From contig NC_052018.1 in assembly GCF_015832195.1 (NCBI RefSeq), positions 39,747,052-39,811,051 on the forward strand: 64,000 nucleotides of DNA. Direction: 5' to 3'. This stretch comes from Motacilla alba alba (lineage: Eukaryota; Chordata; Aves; Passeriformes; Motacillidae). Shown here one piece after another: positions 14,101-24,887 of the stretch (its first letter is position 1; each line of letters starts with the position of its first letter). A program made the position numbers and the translations under genes. The notes below the pieces were generated by a model. It was not told where the DNA came from. It searched no databases and worked only from the letters and a program-made list of their open reading frames with translations.

Positions 14101-14390
14101 TTTCCCTGTTTCCCCTTCCCCTTTGCAAAAGAAGCAGCCCCGGAAATAACTAGCTGGTCTTCATCACCAGCTTCCTCCATGCTGTTTTCATTTCTTCTTC
14201 CTACTTCTTTCCCACTTAACATCTCCTTCTCGGCCTCATCAAAATGTGTTTCATTATCAAGATGAATCACACTCTGTCCAATTTGCTTAAAGCTGTCAGA
14301 AATCTTTTGATACCCTTTTCTCATAACAGGAAGGAGTTTGCAAATATCTTTTTTCTCTTACGTTGAAGAGTGGAAGAAAAGTCCATAGGC
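11101..14390. other. gene-free stretch between CR1 fragments
   Basis: No exon, RNA gene or recognisable transposon was seen, apart from the T/G tract at 11659-11742. The frames at 12502-12714 and 14085-14324 (minus) have no domain I recognise and no exon signals. Confidence 0.5.
11659..11742 (+). repeat. T/G-rich low-complexity tract with long T run
   Basis: A GGTTTGTTTGG-type start leads into a T run of about 16 bases and GTTGTTGTTTG. Repeated GG and GGGG groups separated by T occur, so weak quadruplex potential is possible. Confidence 0.65.
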
Positions 14391-14395
14391 CAATT

Positions 14396-14880
14396 ATGTG
14401 TCTAGTTCTGAGGTCCTCAACACAAGGAGTGGTGACTTATTAGAAAGGGTCCAGGGAAGGATCACAAAGGTGGTCAAAGGGCTGGAGCACCTTTCCTGCA
14501 GAGACAGGCTGAGCCAGTTGGGATTGTTCAGCCTGGAGAACAACTTGGAGCCTGGCCTCACAGTAGCCTTAGATGAAGAGGCTTTATAAAAAGGAGGGAG
14601 ACTGACTTACACGGGTAGGTAATGATAGAAGAAGGGGAATGGTTTTGCAGGGCTTAGATTAGATGCCAGGAAGAAATTCTTTATTTGGAGGACAGAGAGG
14701 TTCTGGAACAGGTTGCCCAGAGAAACTGTGGATGCTCCATTCCTGAAAGTGTTCAAGACCAGGTTGAATGGGACTTTGAGCAACCTGGTTTAGTGGACCC
14801 TGCCCATGGGAGAGGGGGCTTGGAACTAAATGGTCTTTAAGGGCCCTTCTAACCCAATCCATTCTGTGATTCTTTGATTC
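14396..14880 (+). mobile_element. CR1 LINE fragment, 3' end
   Basis: A 5'-truncated CR1 of about 485 bp in + orientation. Familiar CR1 3'-UTR blocks appear in order: GGCTGGAGCACCTTTCCTG, CAGGCTGAGCCAGTTGGG, TTCAGCCTGGAGAA, GCCAGGAAGAAATTCTTTA, AACAGGTTGCCCAGAGAA, TTCAAGACCAGGTTGAATGG, and a terminal CATTCTGTGATTCTTTGATT. The tail repeats end near 14880, just 33 bp before the LTR target site. Non-coding and degraded. Confidence 0.92.
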
Positions 14881-14912
14881 AATGTGGGGTAAAATTGATA
14901 GGGATTTTAGTG

Positions 14913-14917
14913 ATCAG
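14913..14917. repeat. target site duplication, left copy (ATCAG)
   Basis: ATCAG directly before the TG end of the LTR element, matching the copy at 16278-16282. Confidence 0.85.
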
Positions 14918-15269
14918 TGTCGTGGTTTGAGAGGAAATGAGTTTTTGGGAGGTGGTAGTGGTCGAACCAATAGGTGCCCAGATGTGGATATTGGCACCTG
15001 GTTTGACCATTGAGGATATGGATCCGCCTCTGAGAACACAGGGGTTAAAAGCGATAGCTCCCAGGATCTTCTCTCTCTTGGTTCCGGTGGATGGAAGAGT
15101 TCAGACCTCCCCTGCCCGGCTTCGGGCTGGGTGGGGGAGGGGAAGGCCACGCGGCCGGGGGAGGTAGGCCGGAGCCATGGGCCGAAGACGGGAGGCGATG
15201 GCTTGGATAAGAGCGAGTTCCCCACAGAGACGGAGGGGTGGAGGAACTCAGAGAAGCAGTGGGCAGCCC

Positions 15270-15310
15270 TCCCCCCCCCTCCTCGAGAGAGAGAGAGTGA
15301 GAGAGAGGTG
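15270..15310. repeat. C run and (GA)n patch inside the LTR
   Basis: A run of C residues, then CTCCTCGAGAGAGAGAG with further GA dinucleotides. GA repeats near an LTR promoter region can bind GAGA-type factors, but nothing here shows that. Confidence 0.6.
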
Positions 15311-16144
15311 CCAGTGCTATCTTGGACGTGATAGCACCGGCCGGGCCGAGGCAATGGGAACCGTGCCCAGTGAAGAGTGCGGAACTGGTGTGGGAGTTCG
15401 TAATGAGCAGAGACTGTGATTTTAACCCTTCTGCGGAAGGTGGAAACCTTGCAAATGTTGATCCTCCGGGAGCTGAGAGAGAGGAGAGAGACGGATAAGA
15501 AGGAATGCGCAAGTGTGATGCAGAGGGGTGCAAGTGAAGAAAGACTGGGAGAAGCTGAGAGAATCCTAGGTGGAGGAGATGATGGAGTGGCTTTTGGCTG
15601 GACTTTTCTTGTATTAGCCATGGATAGAACCTCTCCTGTAATACAGAGACTGCATTTTAGGGGGAGGCTGCGCCAAAGGAGTGATGTGTGCGGAGACGAC
15701 AGGTGATGAAGAGATGGTGAGACCCCTCGGCCCCAGGGGGTGAAATATTGGGGGGGACTGGTGTCCCAAAATGAGGTGAGAGAGACTGTCGTTCTCTTCT
15801 GGAACTGGGCAAGGCGTCCTTGAAAGGGGAAACCCTAAGAGCAGCTCTGGTCCATGTGCAGTGGTGAGAGCACTGAACATGGAAGGAAGAAGTCACGACG
15901 TGTAGTTGCTGAGTGACGGGGATTTACCTGTGGTGGCACAAGGAGGGCTCCTTCTCTCCTTAATGAAATGAGAAGTGATTATCTGAAGGGTGGAGATGGA
16001 CTGAGTTGATTATCTGAAGGGTGATGGACTGGATTAAGATCTAAGGTTCTGTAATAGTCTGTAAGAATTGAGTGGGGGGAGGAGAAATGTTTTAAAAGGT
16101 TTTCCATTCTGCTCTGTGTGTTAATTTTATTGTAATTGTGTAAT

Positions 16145-16150
16145 AATAAA
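16145..16150 (+). terminator. polyadenylation signal of the LTR element
   Basis: AATAAA followed within 5-25 bases by a T-rich and GTTGC stretch, 127 bp before the LTR end. It would mark the R/U5 boundary of the LTR and could also end sense transcripts reading through. Confidence 0.6.
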
Positions 16151-16277
16151 GTTTTTTTCTTTTTTGTTGCAAGTGGAGGCCTGCTTTGCTCTGTCTCTGA
16201 TCACATCTCACAGTAGACACCAGGGAAGATGGGTTTTCATGGGGGCACTGGCATTGGGCCAGCGTCAAACCATGACA

Positions 16278-16282
16278 ATCAG
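16278..16282. repeat. target site duplication, right copy (ATCAG)
   Basis: ATCAG directly after the CA end of the LTR element, matching the copy at 14913-14917. Confidence 0.85.
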
Positions 16283-17235
16283 TTACTGTATGACTTGAAT
16301 ATTTTTTCAAAATAGAAACATGAAGGTCAGTAACCTGTTGCAATGTTTTGATGTTTATAGAACTGTTGTGTAGTAGTACTTTTATGTATAGACATTTTTT
16401 TCCTTCTGATTTCTGGCTTTGAAAGCACCCACTGGACACTGAGCTAGTATTTTACATGAATGTAATTATGCTGTAAGGGGGGAAAACCCCACTCTTTGAA
16501 ATACTGTCACTGTCCTGGAAGTACAAGTTATATGGAAGTACAGTTCTGCCACCCTGTGGCTACTGAAGGCCATTCTTAGAAGGTACATGTTTACTTAACT
16601 GCTGGTAGTCACAGCCTTTTACTTTTAACTTCACAAATGCTATTTCACAGAGGACATTGAAGGGCTATTGCAGGCCCCATAGAGATGTATAAACTCTCTG
16701 TGCTTTTACTGAAATATATAAATAATTGTTCACTGGAAATGCCATGTAGACACATAACTGATCACCTCAGTTATGCAAGACTATACACTATTAAGAAATC
16801 ACATTTTTCTTGGTATTTTTATGTGTTTTTTAATGTTTCAGTCTTAGATATTTAAAGTTCATGTGGCCCAACTGTCAAGATTGTAGACTACAGTACTGTA
16901 TATTCCTATCTGGTGTGGTCTATATGCAGATTTGAAGTAGTTTCAAAAACATGTTTATGTATTTTTGACTCTTAATACTCTAGAAAAGCGTAATTGTTGT
17001 GTTCAATAAAAGCATCTTGATGGTTGTGAAAGTTAAAAATCTAAGGCTTATCTGAGTGAGGTTGACACCATTTCCGACCACACCTCACTATTCTATGTCC
17101 CTTTCCATGTTTGTTTCTAGGGAGTTTTGTTTCTATCAGGAGAAATAATTATGATCTTTCTAGTTAAATTTCTGTTGCATTCCACTATAAAACATTCTGA
17201 CTTGCTTTAGAGAAACCTTCCACATTTGTAGACCT
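16283..17235. other. unremarkable AT-rich stretch
   Basis: Nothing supportable seen: no exon-like frame, RNA gene or known repeat. An AATAAA at about 17005 has no transcript evidence. Confidence 0.5.
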
Positions 17236-17239
17236 ATTA

Positions 17240-17690
17240 GAGCAGATCCAGAGGAGGGCCACAAGATGATCAGAAGGATGGAGCACCTTTCCTGTGAAGG
17301 CAGGCTGAGAGCAATGAGAAGACAAAGCTTTGGGAAGACCTTCTAGCAGCCTTCCAATACCTAAATGAGGCTTGTTAAGAGGGTGGGAGAGGGGCTTCTT
17401 ACAAGAGCATGTGGTAACAGGACAAGGTACAAGGGGAAGAAGGTTTTAAACTGCAAGAGAGCAGGTTTAGTTTAGATACTAGGAAGAAATTCTTTACTCA
17501 GAAGGTGGTGAAGCACTGGAACAGGTTGCCTAGAGAAGTTCTGGTTGCCCATGCCTGGAAGTGTTCAAGACCAGGCTGGATGGGGCCCTGAGCAAACTGG
17601 TCTAGAGAGTGGCATCCCTGTCCCTGGCAGGTGGTTGGGACCTAGATGATTTTTAAGATATCTTCCAACCCAAACCATTCTATGATTTTG
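17240..17690 (+). mobile_element. CR1 LINE fragment, 3' end
   Basis: A 5'-truncated CR1 of about 450 bp with blocks CAGAGGAGGGCCACAAGATG, GGAGCACCTTTCCTGTGAAG, CAGGCTGAGAG, GAACAGGTTGCCTAGAGAAG, TTCAAGACCAGGCTGGATGG and the end CCAAACCATTCTATGATTTT. It resembles the copy at 14396-14880 in layout, so the two are probably the same or related subfamilies. Non-coding. Confidence 0.92.
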
Positions 17691-18034
17691 CAACAAACAT
17701 GACAAATTTTCTAAAAAAAGAACAGGGTTCTTGGGTTTCTTATCTAATTAAAATGCAAATCAAATTCCAAAATAACATTCAATTACAAACTAATAAAGTC
17801 ACTCTGTCTTTTATTTCCTTTTTATAAGGTCTAGAGGAAAAATCTTGAAAGCATAATTTTGCAAAGTTATAAAGATTTTGGTTTATACCAGAAGCAGAAT
17901 ACCTTAAAATTGACCAGAGACCTTTTGGCTTGTCCCTTATAACAACTGTGAACTCAGTGTGTGGATTAGATAATTCATTTTGAGATTCCTTTGCATATTT
18001 GTTGCCTAACTTTCAGAAATATGAGAAAATAAGT

Positions 18035-18110
18035 TCATAGAAAAATAGAATAGATTGGGTTGGAACAGACCCTTGAAGGTCATCTAGTTCTGTCACCTGC
18101 CATGAGCTGA
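18035..18110 (-). mobile_element. CR1 LINE scrap, 3' terminus
   Basis: A reversed CR1 end: TAGAATAGATTGGGTTGGAA, then CCTTGAAGGTCATCTAGTTC. About 75 bp remain. Confidence 0.8.
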
Positions 18111-21100
18111 GATTTCTTCAATGTGATCATGATCAAGCTGTAATATTGTTCTCCCAGTCATGAGAAATGAATCTGGTGGAAGTTATGTCCTGCTCCTTTC
18201 AGCAGGTGAGTAATTAGTATCATAGCTTAAACGACAGCAACAGTGAGTGCTCTGAAAAGCTAAGATGATAGTGCATGAAGGTATGTTACTACAGTTGTAT
18301 AAAACTGTCATCCTTTTTCAAATGAAATGAGTGAAACTGTGTGCACACATCCTGGAAGCAAACCTTGTCTTCAAAATCATCAGACTTCATTTGTGTAGTT
18401 TCCCGTTGAGTTACGTGATTGTCTGTGGTTTTATAACTGGAATGCAACAACCTCTTACTCAGGTGGTAGTTTAGGTAAAATATGCCTTAAGTTACACAGC
18501 TAACCATGAGCCTGGCTTTTTTTTTTATCAGATTGTGTATTCAGAAAAAATCTTCCAAATGCTGATATATTGAGATATGTAGACGATACAATGCCACAAA
18601 GAAGATATAAAGACATAAAAAGGTTTTTCTACTCATACAGCCTTCAGCCTTGTTATTTCATTTTATATTTTTGTTGTTTAAGATCTTAATTATTCTGTGA
18701 AGTCAGATGGTAACTTGGTAGTAATAGAAAATAAACCTCATTATTCTAATTGACTATAGCTGATGGCCTGAAGATAGCAATGACCTTTCCAGTCTCACAA
18801 GAAAATAGTTTGTAATTAATCAGAAGACTGTAACAGTTTGAATTTTTTGTGGTTTATTTTATATTTATTTTGCTGAATTTTTTCTTGAGGTGTTTTGGCT
18901 GATTTCTGTTTTCCCAAACAAGTCCAGGTTTTCAGGTTTTTTATTCCCTTAATTTTGTAATTTACATTAAATGCAAGGGGTTTTTCAGTACTATGAAAGC
19001 CTTTTCTTTAAATTCACTGTATTGAGGCACAGCTTGAGCTTAGTTGAGCAACTTGTGTTTGAGCTGAGTGATGATTTCACTGACATTATTGGGTAGTGGT
19101 AGAGTTTTTCTCACACTCGACATTCTTGAACATTTTTTATGGAATGAGAAAAATACTTCAATTCTCAAAGACCTCAGTGAAAAGAGGAAGAAGTGTTGTC
19201 TCCCAGACATGTGAGAAAAGTGTGTTAATATACTCAGAAGAGCAGGTTTGCAGTTGAACTTTAAATCTGTTTCTGGGTGTTTTCCTTTTGACTTATTAAA
19301 TTAATCTGGCAGAGATGTGATTTAAAAAAGTAGAAGACAATGTTGTCTGTTATTTTCTCTGAATAGTAAACCCATAGTTTTGTTTCTAAAGATACTCTGA
19401 GAGAAAGTGGAGTATGACTTGAAAGGATGGTTTATTTTGACTTAGTAAAACCACAGGCAGAAGCAGAAGCTGCTGTGAATAAGGAGCCAAGCTAGAACAG
19501 AGAATTGCCATGGGTAAATCTTAATGGTCTAGTTCTGTATCCATGGCAGCCTCTGTCGGGATGTGCTCTGATGCCATTCTGGAATGAAATTAATATAGTG
19601 TACTTCTGTTAGCTTCTAAATGTTGTATTTTCTTTTTTTAAAAAAGGCCAAATTTAAACCTTTTTTGGAGCCGTCAAAGTGAAAATACCATTTCATTGCA
19701 TACAAATGCTTTATCTTCATGACTTATCCAGTTGATTCAAAATTTTACTTTTTTGCAAGAAAGAGCTCATGGTCCCTTTAGTTTGTCCATGCATTTAACT
19801 TGAAGTGGTGTGGGTTTAAGTGGAAGTGTTTTTCAATACTTAAAATACACACTTGGAAAAGGAGTGACTGGAGGGAAAGAAGATAACTAATTAAAGATAA
19901 ATGCTTGAAAACACAAAATATCTTTTAAATTATTTATATATTCAGTATTTTTAGTCTTTTTAACCAGTTCTCGAACATGTGAATTTAAATAAATTTCTAT
20001 GTAAAGTAGTTTGGCACACAGCAAATTTAATGTAAGTAATGTTGAGTTACTATTTTCCAACATAACAACAGTTGTAATTAAGAATGTTGGTAAATATATC
20101 AAAATGAAATATTGCTGTCTGAAAAGATACATTATCTGTACCCAGAGAAATGGAAAAAAAACCCCCACATTTAATGGGAAGTTTTATGAATCAACAGCTT
20201 TTTATGGTTACTGTAAAATGAAGTTTCAGAATGTAACTAAAAGCTACCTATGTGAAATGAGATTAAAATCTGTGTTTACATACTCAGCGTTTGGCTACAT
20301 GGTTTGAGTGAGTTAAAATTAATTATTTGAAATATATTTTTGATAAAGCTGCATTGTTTGAAGTAATGTGGTAATCAATAAATGAGTAGCTTTCCCAATA
20401 CAGAGTAAAAATTTAAAGGAGAAATTAAAGGGCTTTTCATACACTGGAGGACTTAAAAGGCAGAGCAGTACTTAATAATGCAGTGCCATTCCGTGAAGTT
20501 TAGTGGTAAACAGTAGATCTGCAACTTTATTTGTGATCCACTTGGTGAAAGTTGCCCTAAGTAGTCCCAGTGTACAGGACTCCACAGCTCCCAAAGTCTC
20601 ACTGCCTCCTGTATTAAGAGATGTGTAGCAGGTCTCTCCAGAGAGGCAAGTTGTCTCCTGTCACTCGGTGAGTACCTCTGAAGCAGCCGGGGCCGTTTTG
20701 AGGAGCGCAGCTGTGGCTGCTTGAAGACATCCCCAGGGGTTCTTGGTACTTCTACCTCCATCCAAATGTGGATCATCACAAGAGCAGAGGTTGCATCTGG
20801 CTGCAGTGGAGATTTAGGTATGTTGGCTGCCTGGATCTCAGTGAAGAGTTCAAAAGATATTTAGCTCAAATTTTATGCTGCAGCTTTTCACAGTTAAGCT
20901 ATTTTCATTATGTGGGATAAAAGGCACCAAATGCTCTGTAATTTTCCACCCTGTCTTTTAAAGCCATTCTGATCCTGGCCATGTTTGCAAGAGAACATTT
21001 CTTCTGTCTACAAAAGCATCTTTTAGTATCTCTTGAATCTTGTATTTAGCTGAACTCTGTGAAGTGATAGTTGCCTGTTGCCTGCACTTTGATTTTTCTC

Positions 21101-21990
21101 ACTTTTTTATGTCAGTCTCGCCAAATATCTGAGGAGGGCAGAGTTTCACCTCTCCCACCACAGCTCAGTGTGTTACCTAGAACCATGGAGACAGTCAAGT
21201 GGGGTTTTTCTGACTCCTACATTGGTAACAGAACCCTTGCTTTCCCATAAACCTAGGCTGAGGCTCAGGGAATGGGAGTGGGATGGTTGAGTAACTCCTG
21301 CCTAAGAAGTAACTACCTTAGTAAAGAAAAGAGTACAAGCTTTTTGTCCAATGCTATTTTATTTTTGTATTAAGAACACATTTAAAATCAGAATTTTTAA
21401 ATAATTTCATTTTTGACCTAACAGAAATAATACTTATATCATGTTTTGTAAGTGAGTTCACACTGAGTTGACTGTAACTCAGCCCTTATTTACTTAGAGC
21501 AAATGGGAAAATTATTGATAAAACCAATGAGGTGGTAATTATTTCATATAAGCTTGAATTATATGGAAAACCTGCATTGTTTTCAGGCATTATTAATAGA
21601 TTGTCATTTCCATTATGAATATGCATTTTTACTAGTTTGCAAGACAAAGGAAGCTTAATTAGGCTGGAAGAAATGTTTCTTATGTATCCGGTATAAAATA
21701 CAGAGCCTGTTTATGCAGAACAAGTTTTGTGATTATCTGGACTATGGTTTGGGCAACTCTGTAAAATCAGATATGTGAACTAGAAAAAAACCAAAAACTT
21801 AGTAATGTCAAGGGGGAGGAAATAGTGATTTTTGGGGCATTTAAGTTATTTTCAGAAAGTAGATTGAATATTAATTTTATTTTGATCTCCTACACCCTTC
21901 CCCCTTTAATCTAATCCATATTCCGGTGGCTTGTATTTTCAAGAATTAATCAGAAATGTGTACTCACCTTCAGTTTGTTTCTAAATGACA

Positions 21991-22030
21991 CAAGAAAAAC
22001 AAATAAACCCCCCCAAATAAACCCACCAAA
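21991..22030 (-). repeat. A/C-rich low-complexity tract
   Basis: AAATAAACCC occurs twice with a C run between. This is the T/G tract composition seen from the opposite strand. Confidence 0.55.
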
Positions 22031-24397
22031 AGGATGAGAAAAGGTGTAACTGAAATTCTTTCAATGCCTCATGTGTTCTGTGTAAACTAGGAAATGGTAT
22101 TGGCTGCTCAAGATTAATTTAAATGAACAAGACTTTTTCTGGAAAAGGGAACATGCATTCTGCCAATAAGTACTTTTGGATACTAAACTACTTTGTCTAA
22201 TATTTCCAAACCAGTGTTATATCTGATTAAAATAAAGGAAGAAATACTGCCTGCTTAGATGCTTTTTTTTTTTTTCAGTGATCTTTGAACAAATAATTCC
22301 TGAACTCCACTGGTAATTTAGATTAAAGAGGTGGCATAGCCTAACTGTGTAATGGATGTGGCAGAATGACACTGCATTCCAGGATTTCCTGAAAGTGCAC
22401 AAAACCTACTGTTTATTTTGCTGTGTCATAACACTGTGACCAAAATATATCTAGAAAGACTGATGTTTCATCAGGCAAACAGAGCAAACACTGTTTTGGT
22501 CTATTAGTTTGTCATAATCATTTGCATGGACAGTGTGATTTCTTTCAAATTGCTTACCTTTGAAATCCTTAAGATACAATGTGTTTGCATAAGGAAACTA
22601 CTGTGGAGGGTTTTTCTTTTTTCCATTTGGGAATGGTGCACCCTTCCCTAGCAAAATAATATGTTCTTCAGTGCTAGCTAGATCATTACTAGTTTTATTC
22701 ATTTGCAAATTTTTAATTTTAGCACTTTTCTAGGATGTGAAAAAACTAATGGAGCAATAAGAAAATAAATTTTAGTTGTGAAATACTGTATTATTAGGAA
22801 TTAGTGTTCATCACAAAATCATAAAGGGGGAAATAATATATTATTTTTAAAAAATGCTTTTTGGCAATTTTAGCATGTATCTCAAACCTAGGATGTAATG
22901 AGCTTTTTTTGTCTGGCCTATATTTTTCCTGTTAATTTCCAGCATTAAGGAGTATTTCACTATAACAGAAGGATTTAGGTGGATTTAAAGTTTTCCATTT
23001 AAACCAAAAGTCTTATCCTTAAGTTTATAAACTAATCTTTTAAACCGATTTGATTACTTAAAGTAGTTAAATAGAAAGACAATAGTATGTCTTAAACATT
23101 CTAATGCAAAGAATTTCCTTAGGTACCAATCACAGTTTATATAATGGAGATGTATCCAGCTGTCTGAAATCGAAATAAGCTCTTGGTGCAAATGATTTTA
23201 GAACTGTTCTGGCACAGTATATCTTTTCAACAGGTGGAAGTGCCTCCTTAATTTTTTTTTTTCCAGTAAGGATAAATAATTCTTTCAAATTTCCTGTTAT
23301 TAAAAATGTTGAGCTGCCTTAATTCTGTATGGCTAAATAAAAGCAGTGCAGTATTGATTCAATGATTTACAGACTGTACTCTTGTACGTGGTGTACATTT
23401 AAGTGAGGCATGCAGTGCTGGAGCTTTGGAAGAGAGAAAGAAGGAGTGCTGAAGTTCAGGGAAGATTGATTTGTTAGGGTAAAACCACTAAATGCAGCAT
23501 GGAACTGTTTGAATATTTTGCTAATTCTTTGATGCATGTACCTTAATTAGAAGGAATGCTTTTCCCTGCAGGTCTTCATCCTTCCTCTGTTTGCTCTCAC
23601 TGCTGCTTGTGGTTTTTGTTTTTCTTTTTTTTCCCGTGTGTGGGCCAGAGAGTTTGGACCTCTTAAAGGCTGAATTTGTTCTCTACCAGTCTTTGGATGG
23701 TGTAGGATTTCCGAAGGGCAGACATCAGTATTGATGGATGGGTGTATACAAGAGCAGGTACATTGATCAGAAGTGGTTTTGCTTCCTTGGTTGACAATAC
23801 CAACTTAATATGCTGTGTTTTTCTGTCTCTTGAAGGATAAGGTGAATTGTCTTAACAGAACTAGCATGGTGATTGTTGGTGGAGAGAGTGAAATGTTCGG
23901 AAGCCGCAATTGGAAAGCACTGCATACCGTTTGTTTAGCATCCCACTGAATCATCAGCATAAGTTCTCTATGACCTCACCCATCTGCTCAGAATTGCAGT
24001 CTTTTTGGAAAAGAGAGAAAAATATCGAAGTCTTGCCATTCTTCAGATTTTACTGAATTGTATTACTTCAATGTTACTGAGTTACGTTAAACAATCCACA
24101 CATGGTTTAAATAAGCAGTCAAAGTAGGGTACTTTTCTTTTCTGACTATTCAGTTAAAACCTATTTTTTCTTTTATAATTCTTATATGAAGTTGAAATGT
24201 CTTGTCAGCTGTGTTGGCTGCTACACCAGTTAAAAATATGCTTTACAACCCTGTTTTCAATAACTTAGGTCTTTGGACACTTCTGCTGTTCTGTGTTTAT
24301 TTATATGGTCACTTTAGTGTTTTGCCTTTTAAAAAAAGAGCTGTTATGTTTATAAAAATGATTGTACTATACTGCTTCTATTTGCCAGAATGATTAT

Positions 24398-24446
24398 AGC
24401 ATCATAGAGTCATTTAGGTTGGAAAAGACCCTTAGGATCATTGAAC
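24398..24446 (-). mobile_element. CR1 LINE scrap, 3' terminus
   Basis: ATCATAGAGTCATTTAGGTT followed by GGAAAAGACCCTTAGGATCA, the reversed terminal CR1 block. About 50 bp remain. Confidence 0.8.
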
Positions 24447-24804
24447 ATAAAAACTGTGTTATCAGGGAAGTAAGTAAACACTAATACATACCTTTGGGTT
24501 ATTCTTTGAAGAAATTTTGGTACAGTTACTTCCCTCCTCTCCGTTCTTTGGCTTTTTTGAAATTATATGTTTCTGAGTTTGTGGAAAGCATTCCACAAGG
24601 GCAGCAGGTGCAGGACATCCAGATGGCAGGGTGTGAATCTCTAAAAAAGACTAGAGGAAAGGCCACATTCCTTACAGAAAGACTGTACTCAAATCTAGAC
24701 AGTGAAAGTTGCTTTTGAATTGCACATCCTGAAAGTATTGATCTTTAAGGCTGAGGCTGTGTATGCTTTGAATTTTAATGTTCCTCTCCATTCTCTTTTT
24801 CTAG

Positions 24805-24887
24805 CTGGAACACTCACAGCTTTCCCTGGAGGATTATAAGTTTTGATATTCAGAAGACTGAAGGATGCCATCTGAGAGGTGCCTGAG
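24805..24887 (+). CDS. KLHL32: KLHL32 first coding exon (start codon at 24865)
   Basis: The exon follows a pyrimidine-rich acceptor (ttctctttttctag, AG at 24803-24804) and ends before a GT donor at 24888 (GTATAG, a rather weak donor). Positions 24805-24864 are 5' untranslated. The coding part 24865-24887 gives MPSERCL plus the first two bases (AG) of a serine codon completed by the next exon, so the intron is phase 2. The start is well fixed: there is no earlier ATG in the exon, an in-frame TGA sits at 24859-24861, and the -3 position is A, favourable for initiation. The acceptor shows that at least one untranslated exon must lie upstream; I could not place it. The acceptor position could also be a few bases downstream (CAG at 24817-24819), which would not change the protein. 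Confidence 0.88.

Larger units (their letters stand above)
14918..16277 (+). mobile_element. solo-LTR-like endogenous retrovirus element, complete
   Basis: The element starts TGTCGTGGTTTGA and ends TCAAACCATGACA; these 13-bp ends are inverted repeats with one mismatch and have the TG...CA termini of LTRs. It is flanked by identical ATCAG pentamers (14913-14917 and 16278-16282), a 5-bp target duplication as made by many ERVL/ERV1-type integrases. An AATAAA signal at 16145-16150 followed by a T/G-rich stretch sets the orientation as +. The 5' half (about 15000-15700) is GC- and CpG-rich, unlike the neighbours. No gag, pol or env frame is inside, and only one LTR copy is seen, so it is best explained as a solo LTR left by recombination. 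At 15977-16020 a GATTATCTGAAGGGTG...ATGGACTG block is duplicated. 1,360 bp is long for an LTR, so a non-autonomous TIR-bearing element is the alternative. Long open frames on the minus strand look incidental. Confidence 0.85.
17691..24397. other. gene-free AT-rich stretch
   Basis: Apart from a CR1 scrap at 18035-18110 and an A/C-rich patch at 21991-22030 I see no feature. The minus-strand frame at 20453-20779 (108 codons) sits in a locally GC-richer patch but has no recognisable domain. Likely upstream intron of KLHL32. Confidence 0.5.

Noticed and set aside
14914..15706. Overlapping frames on both strands in the GC-rich block (up to 235 codons)
   Set aside because: They lie in the LTR, are low-complexity (Pro/Ser or Arg/Glu-rich), and have no domain; GC-rich sequence has few stops.
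20453..20779. 108-codon minus-strand frame in a locally GC-richer patch
   Set aside because: No recognised motif and no clear exon signals; could be chance. A protein search would settle it.
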